Origin: Capitulum mitella
Taxonomy: Eukaryota > Arthropoda > Thecostraca > Pollicipedomorpha > Pollicipedidae
Assembly (NCBI GenBank): GCA_030062745.1
Contig: CP099848.1
Coordinates: 2,571,501-2,635,500, forward strand
Length of the DNA stretch: 64,000 bases
Direction: 5' to 3'
Below the pieces are notes generated by a model. The model was not told the origin of the DNA and made no database searches. It worked only from the letters and a program-made list of their open reading frames with translations. The position numbers and the translations under genes were made by a program. This document shows, one piece after another, positions 37,701 to 43,935 of this stretch (position 1 is the stretch's first letter; each line of letters starts with the position of its first letter).

Positions 37701-40308
37701 GAAATGGCCGGTGTGGTTTTCCTTGACGGACGCGGCGCCCGGAGTCGCGGCCGTCCCGCCTGACGATGACGGCTGCCGTTCTGCCGCAGATGTCCGAATA
37801 TTGATGGAGTTTGCGAACGCCACGGTGCGTCGCATTCTGGAGCAGGAGCTGGTCACTGCCAAGCCGGACATCCGCGGCGTAACGGTCCCCGAGCGCGACA
37901 GCATGTTTGTTGGTGAGTGCCCACCGGCGCTGTTTCCGGCACACCTCACCGCTATGTCAGCCTTCACCGCTGCGCCAGCCCACACCGCTACGTCAGCCTT
38001 CACCGCCACGTCACACCACACCGCTACGTCAGACCACACTGCTTCGTCAGGCCACATCGCTACGTCAGACCACACCGCTACGCCAGACCACACCGCTACG
38101 TCAGACTACACCGCTACGACAGACTACACCGCTACGTCAGACTACACCGCTAGGTTAGATCACACTGCTCCGCCAGACTACACCGCTACGTCAGACCACA
38201 CCGCTACGCCAGACCACACCGCTGCGTCAGACCACACTGCTCCGTCAGGCCTACACCGCACTGCAGCGTCAGGCCTCACCGCTGCGTCAGACCACACCGC
38301 TCCGTCAGGCCTACACCGCACTGCAGCGTCAGGCCTCACCGCTGCGCCACACCACACCGCCACGTCAGAACGGAGTTTGACCGTCCTTTAAGGATCTGTT
38401 GACGGGAGTCCGTATCCAGCACTTTGTCCAAAATGGATGAATGAGATTTTTCTCCGCTCGATGGAGCTAACACAAACTGATCATTGGCATTGCGCTTCTT
38501 GCCATTATCACTGTTCCCTGAGCAGTTCGTCATTGGTAGCAGTTCTTCTGTTGCAGGCTACACTTTATTTTGCATTAGATTATCTCGTTATTCAGGAGTT
38601 TTGATCCTTTTTTATCACTGATAGAATGATACATGAGGCATTGAGCCTTTTAGGGCAACTGGAGTTCGCAGTCTATACCGCGACATATCTTGCACGCGAT
38701 ATAGACTGCGTTTTGTGCTCTGGGCCTTTGCGTACTTCAGAGGGGTCACACGTTCCTTACCTGTTGCAGATACTATTCTTCCAATCATAATCATGGTCGT
38801 CTTGCTACTGGGCAACGGTGTGATAGTTGCAGTTATCATGAAATATAGGAGACGGTAAGTTAACTTTCACTGGTTTAGTCTGTCTGTCTGCCAGTGTGGC
38901 GTTGGCCCCTGAATGGACGGCTGGTTTGCTTGCCCACTAACGTTGATGCCGTTTGGTTCGCGCCACGGCTCCGCCGACTGCACTGTGTGCGCGTTCCTGG
39001 GGTTATCACTAACAGTGGCGCGCGTCACGGCGACCGTCTGCACGGGCAGTGCATGCTGTGTGTTGCCTGTTCGAGGACCCCTCCTCTCCTGCTGCTGTGG
39101 TAGTCACTCCAGGTGGTACCGTTCGTGCAGTACTGGTACAGCGGTTTCGCCTGGGGCTGGGAGGACCAGGGCTTGCGATATCACACTTTCGGCGGTGTTT
39201 AAAACCACGCCTGTGGGCGTTATGTGGAAAGAACGTCATTTTAGCCCCAAGGCCCTTCCCCGTACCACTACCGCGGGCCGACGGGGCCCCTGCATCGGTG
39301 CCTGGCCCCGGCGATGCCTGTGCTCGCCTCCCACCGCTGTCATGTCGTGTCGTGTCGTGCTGTGCCCGGCCTGCCGTGACCTCTGTGACCCGGCGCGAGG
39401 TCAGCGGCGGGTCGGGGGAAGGCGGTGGCGGCTCAGCCCCGCTGGTCTCCCTGCTCCCGCTGTCGGAGTCGGCGCTCTCCCCCGCTCCTCCCTCTGCCGC
39501 GCCGTCTGCAGGTGGGTGTCCGATGTCCAGAGCTCGCACGGTGCTGCAGCGATCACGAGACGGTGCACGTGGCTTCCAGCGGCTGACGCTCAGTGCGCTG
39601 GCGTACTGCTCGTCGGTGCAGCTCTTACACAGCTTCCGGAAACTGGCTTAAACGCTTCAGTAGTGGTTGGATCAGAGACACGTCGTCATTTCCCGTGATT
39701 TGTGCGTTCGTGTTTCATCGCGCTGTCAGGCTGAATCATTTGAAGTGCCTTGAAAATGCAGCATGTAACGACGTAGTAGTGCGTGCTTGGTCGCTGCGTA
39801 AAATACTGCCTGACCCAGTGCCGATGGCTGGGTGGTTCAGGACGACGTGCCCCTTACGGTGTCCGTGCCAGCCAGTGTGAACCGCACCAGCAAGCGTCAC
39901 GATCTTGACGCGACAGGCCGGACGTCTCGGCCGGCGTGACGTTCTGTCACGGCGTCGCCAGGAGAGCACGCTGAGCCGCGCCTGACGTCCCGTCTCCGTG
40001 TCGGCAGGGACAGGCCGAACCCGTCCCCGGAGCGGGAGCTGGTCGACCTGAGCGAACCGGACCCCAACTCCGGTGTAGCCGGGCCGCCGCTGCCCGCCGC
40101 CGGCCCTGCCGGAGGGAGACGGAGGGACAACGGGGTCCCGGCTCGCCGCCCGACCGCCGCTGGCTGCGAGGCCTGGAGCGGCACCGTCCGGACCATGGTC
40201 CTGGACCGCGACCGTGGTCCGGGGACCGGCGGCGCCGCGCTGTGGCCGATCACGTGGCCCCACGAGTCTTGCCACAGCGTGAGGTCAGCTAGAGGAAGGG
40301 GCACCTGA
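758..40308 (+). CDS. SUEL-lectin-like / CUB / Sushi single-pass membrane protein (spliced gene span)
   Basis: Nine exons (758-836, 2403-2604, 31854-31951, 35570-35737, 35998-36189, 37227-37406, 37790-37912, 38770-38854, 40008-40308) join in phase into 1428 nt, giving 475 residues plus a stop. The order is: signal peptide (about 1-20), a Cys-patterned SUEL/galactose-binding-lectin-like domain (about 30-125), CUB (Cys134, 160, 191, 208), Sushi/CCP (Cys250, 273, 274, 291, 305), a juxtamembrane stalk with an NAT glycosylation sequon, a hydrophobic helix of about 23 residues (349-371) followed by KYRRR, and a Pro/Arg-rich cytoplasmic tail. Introns between extracellular modules are phase 1, as expected for shuffled domains. 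SUEL, CUB and CCP modules usually mediate adhesion or receptor clustering, so a cell-surface adhesion or scaffold role is an inference. I do not recognise a named orthologue. The least certain parts are the exact start and the last exon. Confidence 0.75.
1214..1224. repeat. Left 11-bp target-site duplication
   Basis: The sequence TGCATGTGTTC occurs here and again, exactly, at 1514-1524, so it brackets the TIR element between them. An 11-bp duplication is within the range of Mutator-like transposases. Confidence 0.5.
1225..1513. mobile_element. 289-bp non-autonomous TIR element (MITE-like)
   Basis: The element is flanked by an identical 11-bp direct repeat. Its ends are imperfect inverted repeats: the left end reads GGACGTAGCCAAGGG and the right end, on the other strand, GGCACGTTGCCAGGG. 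Both run inward into G-rich (left) or C-rich (right) tracts, including a long run of C near 1480-1492. The interior is AT-rich and non-coding. It sits in intron 1 of the SUEL-CUB-Sushi gene. The duplication length fits Mutator-like elements best, but no transposase is present to prove the family. Confidence 0.5.
1514..1524. repeat. Right 11-bp target-site duplication
   Basis: Exact copy of 1214-1224, directly abutting the right terminal inverted repeat of the MITE-like element. Confidence 0.5.
2403..2604 (+). CDS. Exon 2: first half of the SUEL-like domain
   Basis: The acceptor is CTGCTCGCAG. The exon encodes about residues 27-94, including an AxxCSDDPVRIRC start and a second motif HFC. A run of CCG codons then gives eight or so consecutive prolines as an insertion, and the exon ends in YSVLSSVNR. 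It ends with AG before GTCAGT (phase 2). The beta-strand and Cys spacing resembles SUEL/galactose-binding lectin domains; the Pro run is an expanded loop. Confidence 0.7.
2952..2998. other. Hairpin-forming inverted repeat
   Basis: CTGCCGAACGT and ACGTTCGGCAG form a perfect 11-bp stem around an 11-nt loop. The stem extends to about 17 bp with one mismatch and one bulge. It lies in intron 2, about 350 nt after exon 2. Confidence 0.5.
6640..6790. promoter_or_regulatory. AT-rich island with homeodomain-type cores inside a GC-rich block
   Basis: Within otherwise GC-rich DNA this segment contains GTTAAATAAATCA and a GAATTAATTAT palindromic core of the kind bound by homeodomain proteins. Its position deep in a long intron suits a regulatory element. 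There is no direct evidence of function. Confidence 0.2.
7297..7620. repeat. Two-copy direct repeat of about 115 bp, about 205 bp apart
   Basis: The segments around 7297-7411 and 7502-7620 share a long diverged block: a TTGTATTCGTCTGTG motif, then a conserved CAGTGACCATTAGGCCC block, then a CAGTCACA...ACGACAC block in the same order. The copies differ at scattered bases, so the duplication is not recent. No coding content is visible. Confidence 0.6.
9629..10176. repeat. 36-bp minisatellite, about 15 copies
   Basis: The unit is close to GAGTTCTGTCCGGGTCTGTA followed by CGGGCTCGACAGTGTT. Variants alternate between GAGTTCTG/GAGCTCTC and CGGGTC/CGGTTC. Because 36 is a multiple of three and the unit lacks stops in several frames, it creates long spurious ORFs on both strands; the minus-strand frame reads RARTDPDRTQHC per unit. 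It is intronic, with no splice or start evidence. Confidence 0.85.
12130..12165. repeat. (GGC)n trinucleotide run
   Basis: A pure or nearly pure CGG/GGC run of about eleven repeats in a GC-rich part of intron 2. No coding context is apparent. Confidence 0.8.
16490..17073. repeat. 23-bp minisatellite, about 22 copies plus degenerate tail
   Basis: The unit is close to CTGATGGGAGTCTGAACCCG plus ACC. The last copies (from about 16980) drift to a related GAGACACGAGACTCCGCCC form. Since 23 is not a multiple of three, reading frame rotates every unit and repeats every 69 bp, giving a spurious minus-strand ORF of 172 residues. Confidence 0.85.
22505..22532. repeat. CTGACC short tandem repeat
   Basis: Four to five copies of TGACC/TGACCTGAC in a row, about 150 bp before the TA microsatellite. 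Confidence 0.6.
22678..22915. repeat. (TA)n microsatellite and AT-only tract with a cruciform palindrome
   Basis: A pure TA run of more than 40 bp is followed by about 190 bp of almost G/C-free sequence. Inside it, 22768-22785 and 22789-22806 are perfect 18-bp inverted repeats with a 3-nt loop, so the region could extrude a cruciform. It is a likely length-variable and assembly-difficult site. Confidence 0.85.
24702..25130. repeat. 14-bp minisatellite (TCGTCTCCCTGGCG), about 30 copies
   Basis: The unit is TCGTCTCCCTGGCG with variants (CTGCCG, TTTCCC, 10- and 13-bp shortened units). The array ends in GC-rich DNA. Three units make 42 bp, so long frames of the type VVSLASSPWRRLPG stay open. These are repeat artefacts, not genes. 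Confidence 0.85.
27510..27740. repeat. About 230-bp purine-rich (G/A) tract on the plus strand
   Basis: The plus strand is overwhelmingly A and G here (GAGGGAAGGGATGAGAGAGG and similar). It includes GAGAGAGGGGGGG and GAGGGGGAGAGGGGGAAGGG stretches. Such homopurine strands can form triplex (H-DNA) structures. No coding content. Confidence 0.7.
27913..28234. repeat. Alternating 33/31-bp minisatellite, about 10 units
   Basis: Units of the type CTGGTCCACCCCTGATCTGA...GGTCCTCAG (33 bp) alternate with a CTGACATGAGGGG form (31 bp) through the first half, so the real repeat period is a dimer of about 64 bp. The alternation breaks down after about 28,110. Confidence 0.8.
31854..31951 (+). CDS. Exon 3: second half of the SUEL-like domain
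   Basis: The acceptor is GTCCCGCAG. One base completes the split Arg codon from exon 2. The exon encodes CSGRRHCTF, then a WRPGVVYVRFQC end. The CxGxxxC element and terminal beta-strand with Cys are the recognisable back half of SUEL domains. It ends CGA C before GTGAGT (phase 1). Confidence 0.75.
32706..32930. repeat. 55-bp tandem repeat, four copies
   Basis: TGCGGCCCCCGGCTCTGAAG recurs at 32711, 32766, 32821 and 32876, exactly 55 bp apart. Copies 1-2 and copies 3-4 differ by a single shared change (GTACCCGTG versus GTAACCGTG), so the array grew as a dimer or by very recent conversion. Confidence 0.9.
33110..33478. repeat. 35-38-bp minisatellite, about 10 copies
   Basis: Units read CCGTGGGGAGTGTAGGGCAG then GCTCCTCCCCGGCCCCA, alternating with shorter GGGGAGTATGCCAGGCTC versions. 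Length variation of 2-3 bp between units shifts reading frames and yields overlapping spurious ORFs on both strands. Confidence 0.85.
34262..34510. repeat. Three-copy GC-rich repeat separated by CCCCGT runs
   Basis: A block beginning GCGGCTCTGGCCTGCTCTG and ending TCGCCCTCAGCCCAGCC occurs at about 34,267, 34,343 and 34,456. The copies are separated by variable CCCCGTCCCCTTCCCCGTC simple sequence. Confidence 0.75.
35411..35622. repeat. 53-bp tandem duplication of the CUB exon's 5' edge
   Basis: GTGAAGAG starts at 35464, 35517 and 35570, with a degenerate fourth copy from about 35411. The last copy is the real start of exon 4. The middle copy carries the same AAG acceptor context and encodes EEVTWYCPEVLT, closely matching the exon's EEVTRYCSEVLT. 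The earlier copies look like partial exon duplicates. Confidence 0.8.
35570..35737 (+). CDS. Exon 4: first half of the CUB domain
   Basis: The acceptor is CTCCCGGAAG, chosen because only this start restores phase 1 from exon 3. The exon encodes EEVTRYCSEV, then a GYLTNPGYPYYYPGNLNCSW stretch typical of CUB strand 1-2 (Cys134 and Cys160, 26 apart). The end is DLNVR. It stops at AGG G before GTACGT (phase 1). NCS is a potential N-glycosylation site. Confidence 0.85.
35707..35810. repeat. Two-copy 57-bp duplication of the CUB exon's 3' edge and donor
   Basis: GGGTCCGCGTCCACGACCTC followed by AxxxTCAGGGGTACGTGAC occurs at the true end of exon 4 and again starting at about 35765. The second copy includes an intact GGTACGTGAC donor sequence. 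Confidence 0.8.
35998..36189 (+). CDS. Exon 5: second half of the CUB domain
   Basis: The acceptor is GGTTCGCAG. The exon encodes STCTDYLRV (the conserved CxDxLxV CUB motif, Cys191), SLDCGD (Cys208), then beta-strand sequence to TLVHYS. It ends TCT G before GTGAGC (phase 1). Confidence 0.85.
36490..36565. repeat. A-rich run next to (GGCCC)n
   Basis: A stretch of about 35 bp almost pure A with scattered C/T (36498-36527 and on) is followed at once by four to five GGCCC units. It could be the tail of an old retrotransposed SINE, but no SINE body is recognisable upstream. Confidence 0.5.
37227..37406 (+). CDS. Exon 6: Sushi/CCP domain
   Basis: The acceptor is GGTCCTCCCGCAG. One exon encodes the whole module: GCPSPATPRDGYRVY, an FSCC centre, LRCVDGRGWNDSLP and QCI. 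This is the CP...G...F.C...RC..DG.W...P.C pattern of CCP domains. There is one extra Cys (Cys274) next to Cys273, and an NAT sequon. Phase 1 on both sides. Confidence 0.85.
37790..37912 (+). CDS. Exon 7: juxtamembrane stalk
   Basis: The acceptor is TTCTGCCGCAG. The exon encodes about 41 residues (VRILMEFANATVRRILEQEL, then VTAKPDIRGVTVPERDSMFV) with no cysteine, one NAT sequon and helical character. It ends GTT G before GTGAGT (phase 1). The frame continues open past this donor for 477 nt. Confidence 0.75.
37960..38370. repeat. 18-bp minisatellite with a 60-bp higher-order duplication
   Basis: The unit CACACCGCTACGTCAGAC encodes HTATSD in the frame continuing from exon 7. There are about 20 units with variants. 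Its right end contains two nearly identical 60-bp blocks (38221-38280 and 38281-38340). The frame stays open until TAA at 38389-38391. Confidence 0.85.
38667..38710. other. 16-bp hairpin about 60 nt upstream of the transmembrane exon
   Basis: CGCAGTCTATACCGCG (38667-38682) and CGCGATATAGACTGCG (38695-38710) pair over 16 bp with one mismatch and a 12-nt loop. In the transcript it would form just before the polypyrimidine/acceptor region of exon 8. Confidence 0.6.
38770..38854 (+). CDS. Exon 8: transmembrane helix
   Basis: The acceptor is TTACCTGTTGCAG. The exon encodes D-TILPIIIMVVLLLGNGVIV-AVIM then KYRR: an uninterrupted hydrophobic helix of about 23 residues followed by positive charges, so the amino end is outside. 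It ends CG before GTAAGT (phase 2). Confidence 0.85.
40008..40308 (+). CDS. Exon 9: cytoplasmic tail and stop
   Basis: The acceptor is GTGTCGGCAG, and the single leading base restores phase 2 from exon 8. It encodes about 100 residues: PERELVDLSEPDPNSGVAG, a Pro/Gly/Arg-rich middle and a GTVRTMVLDRD segment, ending at TGA (40306-40308). Internal GTGAGG/GTCAGC sequences near 40,280 could act as donors, so the extreme carboxy end is uncertain. Confidence 0.55.
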
Positions 40309-41764
40309 CACCTCACGAGAGACGTGAGCCGGCCAGAGCCCCGGTCGACACTCCGGAGCTCCTGCACTCGGAGGAGCATCACACACCAGCCAACCTGCCA
40401 CGACCACCAGAGGGACGCACCACTGCCAAACGCGCGCTGCCGCGCTTCTCCAGACCGGGAGGTTTTCTGCATTCATTGGTTTGACTCTCCGAGCGTCGCG
40501 CATGCTTTAATGACATTGTCACGTTGTGTTAGTTGACTGGTGACGTTGGTTGAAGTTCGGGCGCAGTCTCATGTGTAGGCGAGTGGCGAATGGATTACTT
40601 TAGGGCGCGGAACAATCTAGGGCAGCGTGTTTTCTCTGTGGACGCATCACGGGCGGCACGGCCAAGGGGACCTTCGTGTTCCGGATTTTCAGCCGCTAGG
40701 TGACGCGCTGGCCGGCGCGCCCACGCTGCGATCGTGACTGTGATCCGCCGCCGCCCGCCGCCGTTCCTAGACTAGCCTTCAGAGGAGATGCGCGGGACGC
40801 GGGCGGCGTGTTTTACCGGGCAGCTCGCCTTAGGAGTCGGAAAGCTTTACTCGTGCACTGCCATAGGAGCGGCGTGAGGAGGCGGCCGGGGAGGCTCGGT
40901 CATGCCACTCGGTCCCGAGAACCGCCCACAACCGTCGGGCCTGTGGGCAGGCCCTTCAGAGTCGGATGCGCACAAGGCTGCCGGCCTGGGCGGCGTGAGG
41001 AGTGCATTCACGAGGACTTCGTCAGGGTGGTCTCACACCCTGGCGGACCAGTGTCCGGAACCGCAATTGATCCGATGCCCTGATTGGCCAATGCTGCATA
41101 TCACCCCACGCAATGGAACCGGAGCTTTTGCTGTTCGTTATGCTTTAAAATGAAACTGTTCTAATTTTATTTATTTGAAGCTATATATGTATATCTGTGT
41201 ATCGCAACTATCAGACATATGGGCTTGTCGGGCACAAACCAGCGCACGACGCGTCACGCCAGTTACGGCCGGACCCCTTCTGGCCGACCCCCCCCCCACG
41301 ATCTCCTCTCGCGCGACAGGCGCAGGCTGCCGCAGTCGCCGTCTTCTGTTCGTCTCCGCGACATAGTACAAAGCGAGCCTGCGTCGGTATGCTGTGTGGC
41401 GGCGGCGCTGGACGCGAGGGTGCCCCTGACGTCGCCGTGCCCCTGCCGCCGCCAGCGACCCTCCAACACCGGGCCGCGCTCGGTGTCGCCGCTCAGGGGC
41501 GCGCGGCGCCCGCTCGCCCCTCGTCCGGGTGGCCCCGTTCGGGCCGTGGTGACGCGCAGTCCGACCGCCGGCGCCGGGGCAGTGATAGCGTCGTCCGCGG
41601 CGCGCTCGTGCCGTGGCGTGCCCCGCCGTCTCCAGGTCGCTTCGGTCACCAGTGGAAGGCGGAGGGGCGTCGCCGTCGTAATCGCCAACGGGGAGAGCAG
41701 TGACGCGCACAGATGTCCCGCGGGCGTATTTTTGTATGGTGCGAGTGCTTACCATATGCAGTCG

Positions 41765-41770
41765 AATAAA
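41765..41770 (+). promoter_or_regulatory. Candidate poly(A) signal AATAAA
   Basis: First AATAAA downstream of the stop at 40308. It is followed by GT-rich sequence within 30 nt. It would give the membrane-protein mRNA a 3' UTR of about 1.46 kb. Confidence 0.3.
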
Positions 41771-42660
41771 CGCACGTGGAAGAGTCGTGTTTAACCCTCT
41801 TCCTGGAGGGTTAGAAGGTATGGCCGATTCCCGGCAGGGGGGGGTGACGGATTCGGCCCCCTGAGATCTCGAGAACTACTCGTCTGATTTCATCGCAACA
41901 AACGGCAATCGATTCGTCACGACGTAAATACATTTTAAGAGTTTTCAAAAATTTTGAAAGGGGTGGATACAGGGGGTCAAAAGTCAAAACGGGGGTATTT
42001 TTGGACTTCTTATGACTCCGTTGTCTACGGACCGATTTTGACCAAACTGGCATAAATCGAGCAGTGACCTGAAATTCTTAATTTTGAGTGGAAATACACA
42101 CTCAGCAATATTATTTTTTACCTCTCTCACGATCATAATGACCTCACCTCAGATTCTGTTGAAACGCATGCAAAAAGACTTTTGACGGTATTTATGTACC
42201 TCCACGTCGACCTTTGACACTCCAAAACATTGCTCACGTCCGATACACAAAAGCCTCGTGATTTCCCTCTGCATTTATGCGTTACAAGAGTGCGGATTTG
42301 CCATATCTTGCTACCAGTTTGGCAGGGACGAAAAAAAACTTGACGCCTCGTCGGAAGGAGTCAGAAATAATGGCCCACCCAAAAACCACTTTGCATTCAG
42401 CCTGAACTGAGACAGTTGAATATGGTTTCCGCATGATAATCAAAAAAGGAAAAAATCTTCGACTTCCTACAGTACCAAATGACATGTTTCAAAAAGCTTA
42501 CAATATTCGAAAAGTCCATAAATATAAACGAAGTATTTTTGGCTTCGTCATAACGGCCCAGGACCTTGATTGCCACAAAGGAATGAAAAAGGTTGTTCAA
42601 AAAGAAAGATTTGAAAGCTGAACCAAAGGGATAACGTGAGAAAGGAGTTTTGCATGGCTT

Positions 42661-43065
42661 AGACTTAGATGCTTCGACATAGAGCTAGTCAGTGTCGTAA
42701 CCCAGGGTGCTCTCCGGCTTCCTGGCGCATCGGGCGGAGATGGCGACAGCCCGCCCAGCCAGTTCAGAACTTTCATGGAACGTGTCTGCACCAAGGCAGA
42801 CCAGTACGGTTCGACGTGGCTACCAGCGGATGATGCAGGGGTGCGAACATGGTGTCACGAACAGGTCCTGCAGACCTTTCAAGACATTCGAGCGGGGCTC
42901 CACACGGGCATAGCAGATGTCTTGGAGGTGGCTGAGACATGTCTGATACTGTTGCGATCCCAGTCAGATAGGCAGAGGGTGGGGAAGGCCATGAAGACGG
43001 TTAGCGAGGGTCGGTTCGGGGGTAAGTTCGACAAGAGGAAGAGAAACGAGAAGGGCCGCGCCTAG
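42661..43065 (+). CDS. Orphan ORF fragment, function unknown
   Basis: A frame without its own early ATG runs to a TAG at 43063-43065. It reads SPPSQFRTFMERVCTKADQY, then WCHEQVLQTFQDIRAGLHTG and a Lys/Arg-rich end (KFDKRKRNEKGRA). The composition is protein-like and not repetitive, unlike other ORFs nearby. It could be a fragment of a mobile element ORF or a terminal exon. No family is recognised and no partner exons were found. Confidence 0.2.
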   Translation, partial: RLRCFDIELVSVVTQGALRLPGASGGDGDSPPSQFRTFMERVCTKADQYGSTWLPADDAGVRTWCHEQVLQTFQDIRAGLHTGIADVLEVAETCLILLRSQSDRQRVGKAMKTVSEGRFGGKFDKRKRNEKGRA

Positions 43066-43219
43066 AAAGAGGTATTCATTATCGCAGAACGCCGTATCCC
43101 TCCAGTTTTTCCCGTCCTCCGCGGTGGCAAACCGATGGCTGACGCCCCTCCGTCCCAGCCTAAAAGACAGTCCCTGAATGACAGTCCCTGACGGTGCAGC
43201 GACTCAGTAAGCTTGGTAG

Positions 43220-43935
43220 AAAGTTCAGGTTCATGTTTGCTGATGAGGATGGTACAATCTTATGCATGTTGTGTGCTGCCGAACGTCCGGTGTGTGCTCT
43301 GCTGCACACTGACTTACTTTGTGTCGCCTACTGTTATGTATTGTGTGCTCCTCGCCCGTCATCCATTCACCTTCATTCCAACATAAAACTTTTAAGTTGG
43401 ATGGAATAAATGCTTGGAATTTCTAAGTTTGTACATTCACAGTACACCGCTATCTGGCTAAACGTTTGCGTTGACTGTCGCGTCATTCGGCACATACAGC
43501 TACTGTTTCAACTTTCGAACCGCGGCATGAGGCCCTTCGTTGTGAGGCGTAAATTTAGTCCTGGATAATCATGAGTCTTGACTTGTGCCGCCGAAAAGCG
43601 CGTGGTGTGTTCAACCTTGGATTACTGTGTGTCGTCAGACATTATGTACTGCGTGCCGCTGGCCTATCATCCCCATCCATTCGCCTGCACTCAGGGTCCG
43701 CATTAGTAAAGTTTTTTTTGCCTACATTCGAGGTTCGCGTTAGTCTAAGTCCACTGTCATGTGATCAAGGTCTACGTGCGTGATGACTGCTGCGTCGTTT
43801 GGCACATGCCGCTACTGTGTTTCAACTGTCCAACCGCAGCATGAGTTCTTTAGCTGTGAGATGCAAGTTTAGAGTATCCCGGTAATTATATGCATCTTGA
43901 TTTGTGCCGCCGAAGACTGCGTGCTGTGGAATACT
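43220..43935. repeat. Tandem repeat of about 310 bp, about 2.3 copies
   Basis: Successive blocks recur in the same order about 310 bp apart. Examples are GTGTGCTCTGCT...TGTGTCG...TATGTAxTG near 43,290 and 43,604, and GGCACATxC...CTACTGT...TTCAACT...CCGCxGCATGAG near 43,490 and 43,801. A TTGTGCCGCCGAA block is at 43,583 and 43,900. Copies are diverged, with small indels. It resembles a short satellite or a serially duplicated element end. Confidence 0.65.

Noticed and set aside
37639..38391. 250-residue ORF treated as a separate gene
   Set aside because: Its middle is exon 7 of the membrane-protein gene bounded by good splice sites; the rest is intron read-through, handled as an isoform hypothesis.
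41811..42060. Dispersed repeat with ACCGATTTTGACCAAACTGG phrase
   Set aside because: Typical of high-copy invertebrate repeats, but borders and family cannot be established without a genome search.
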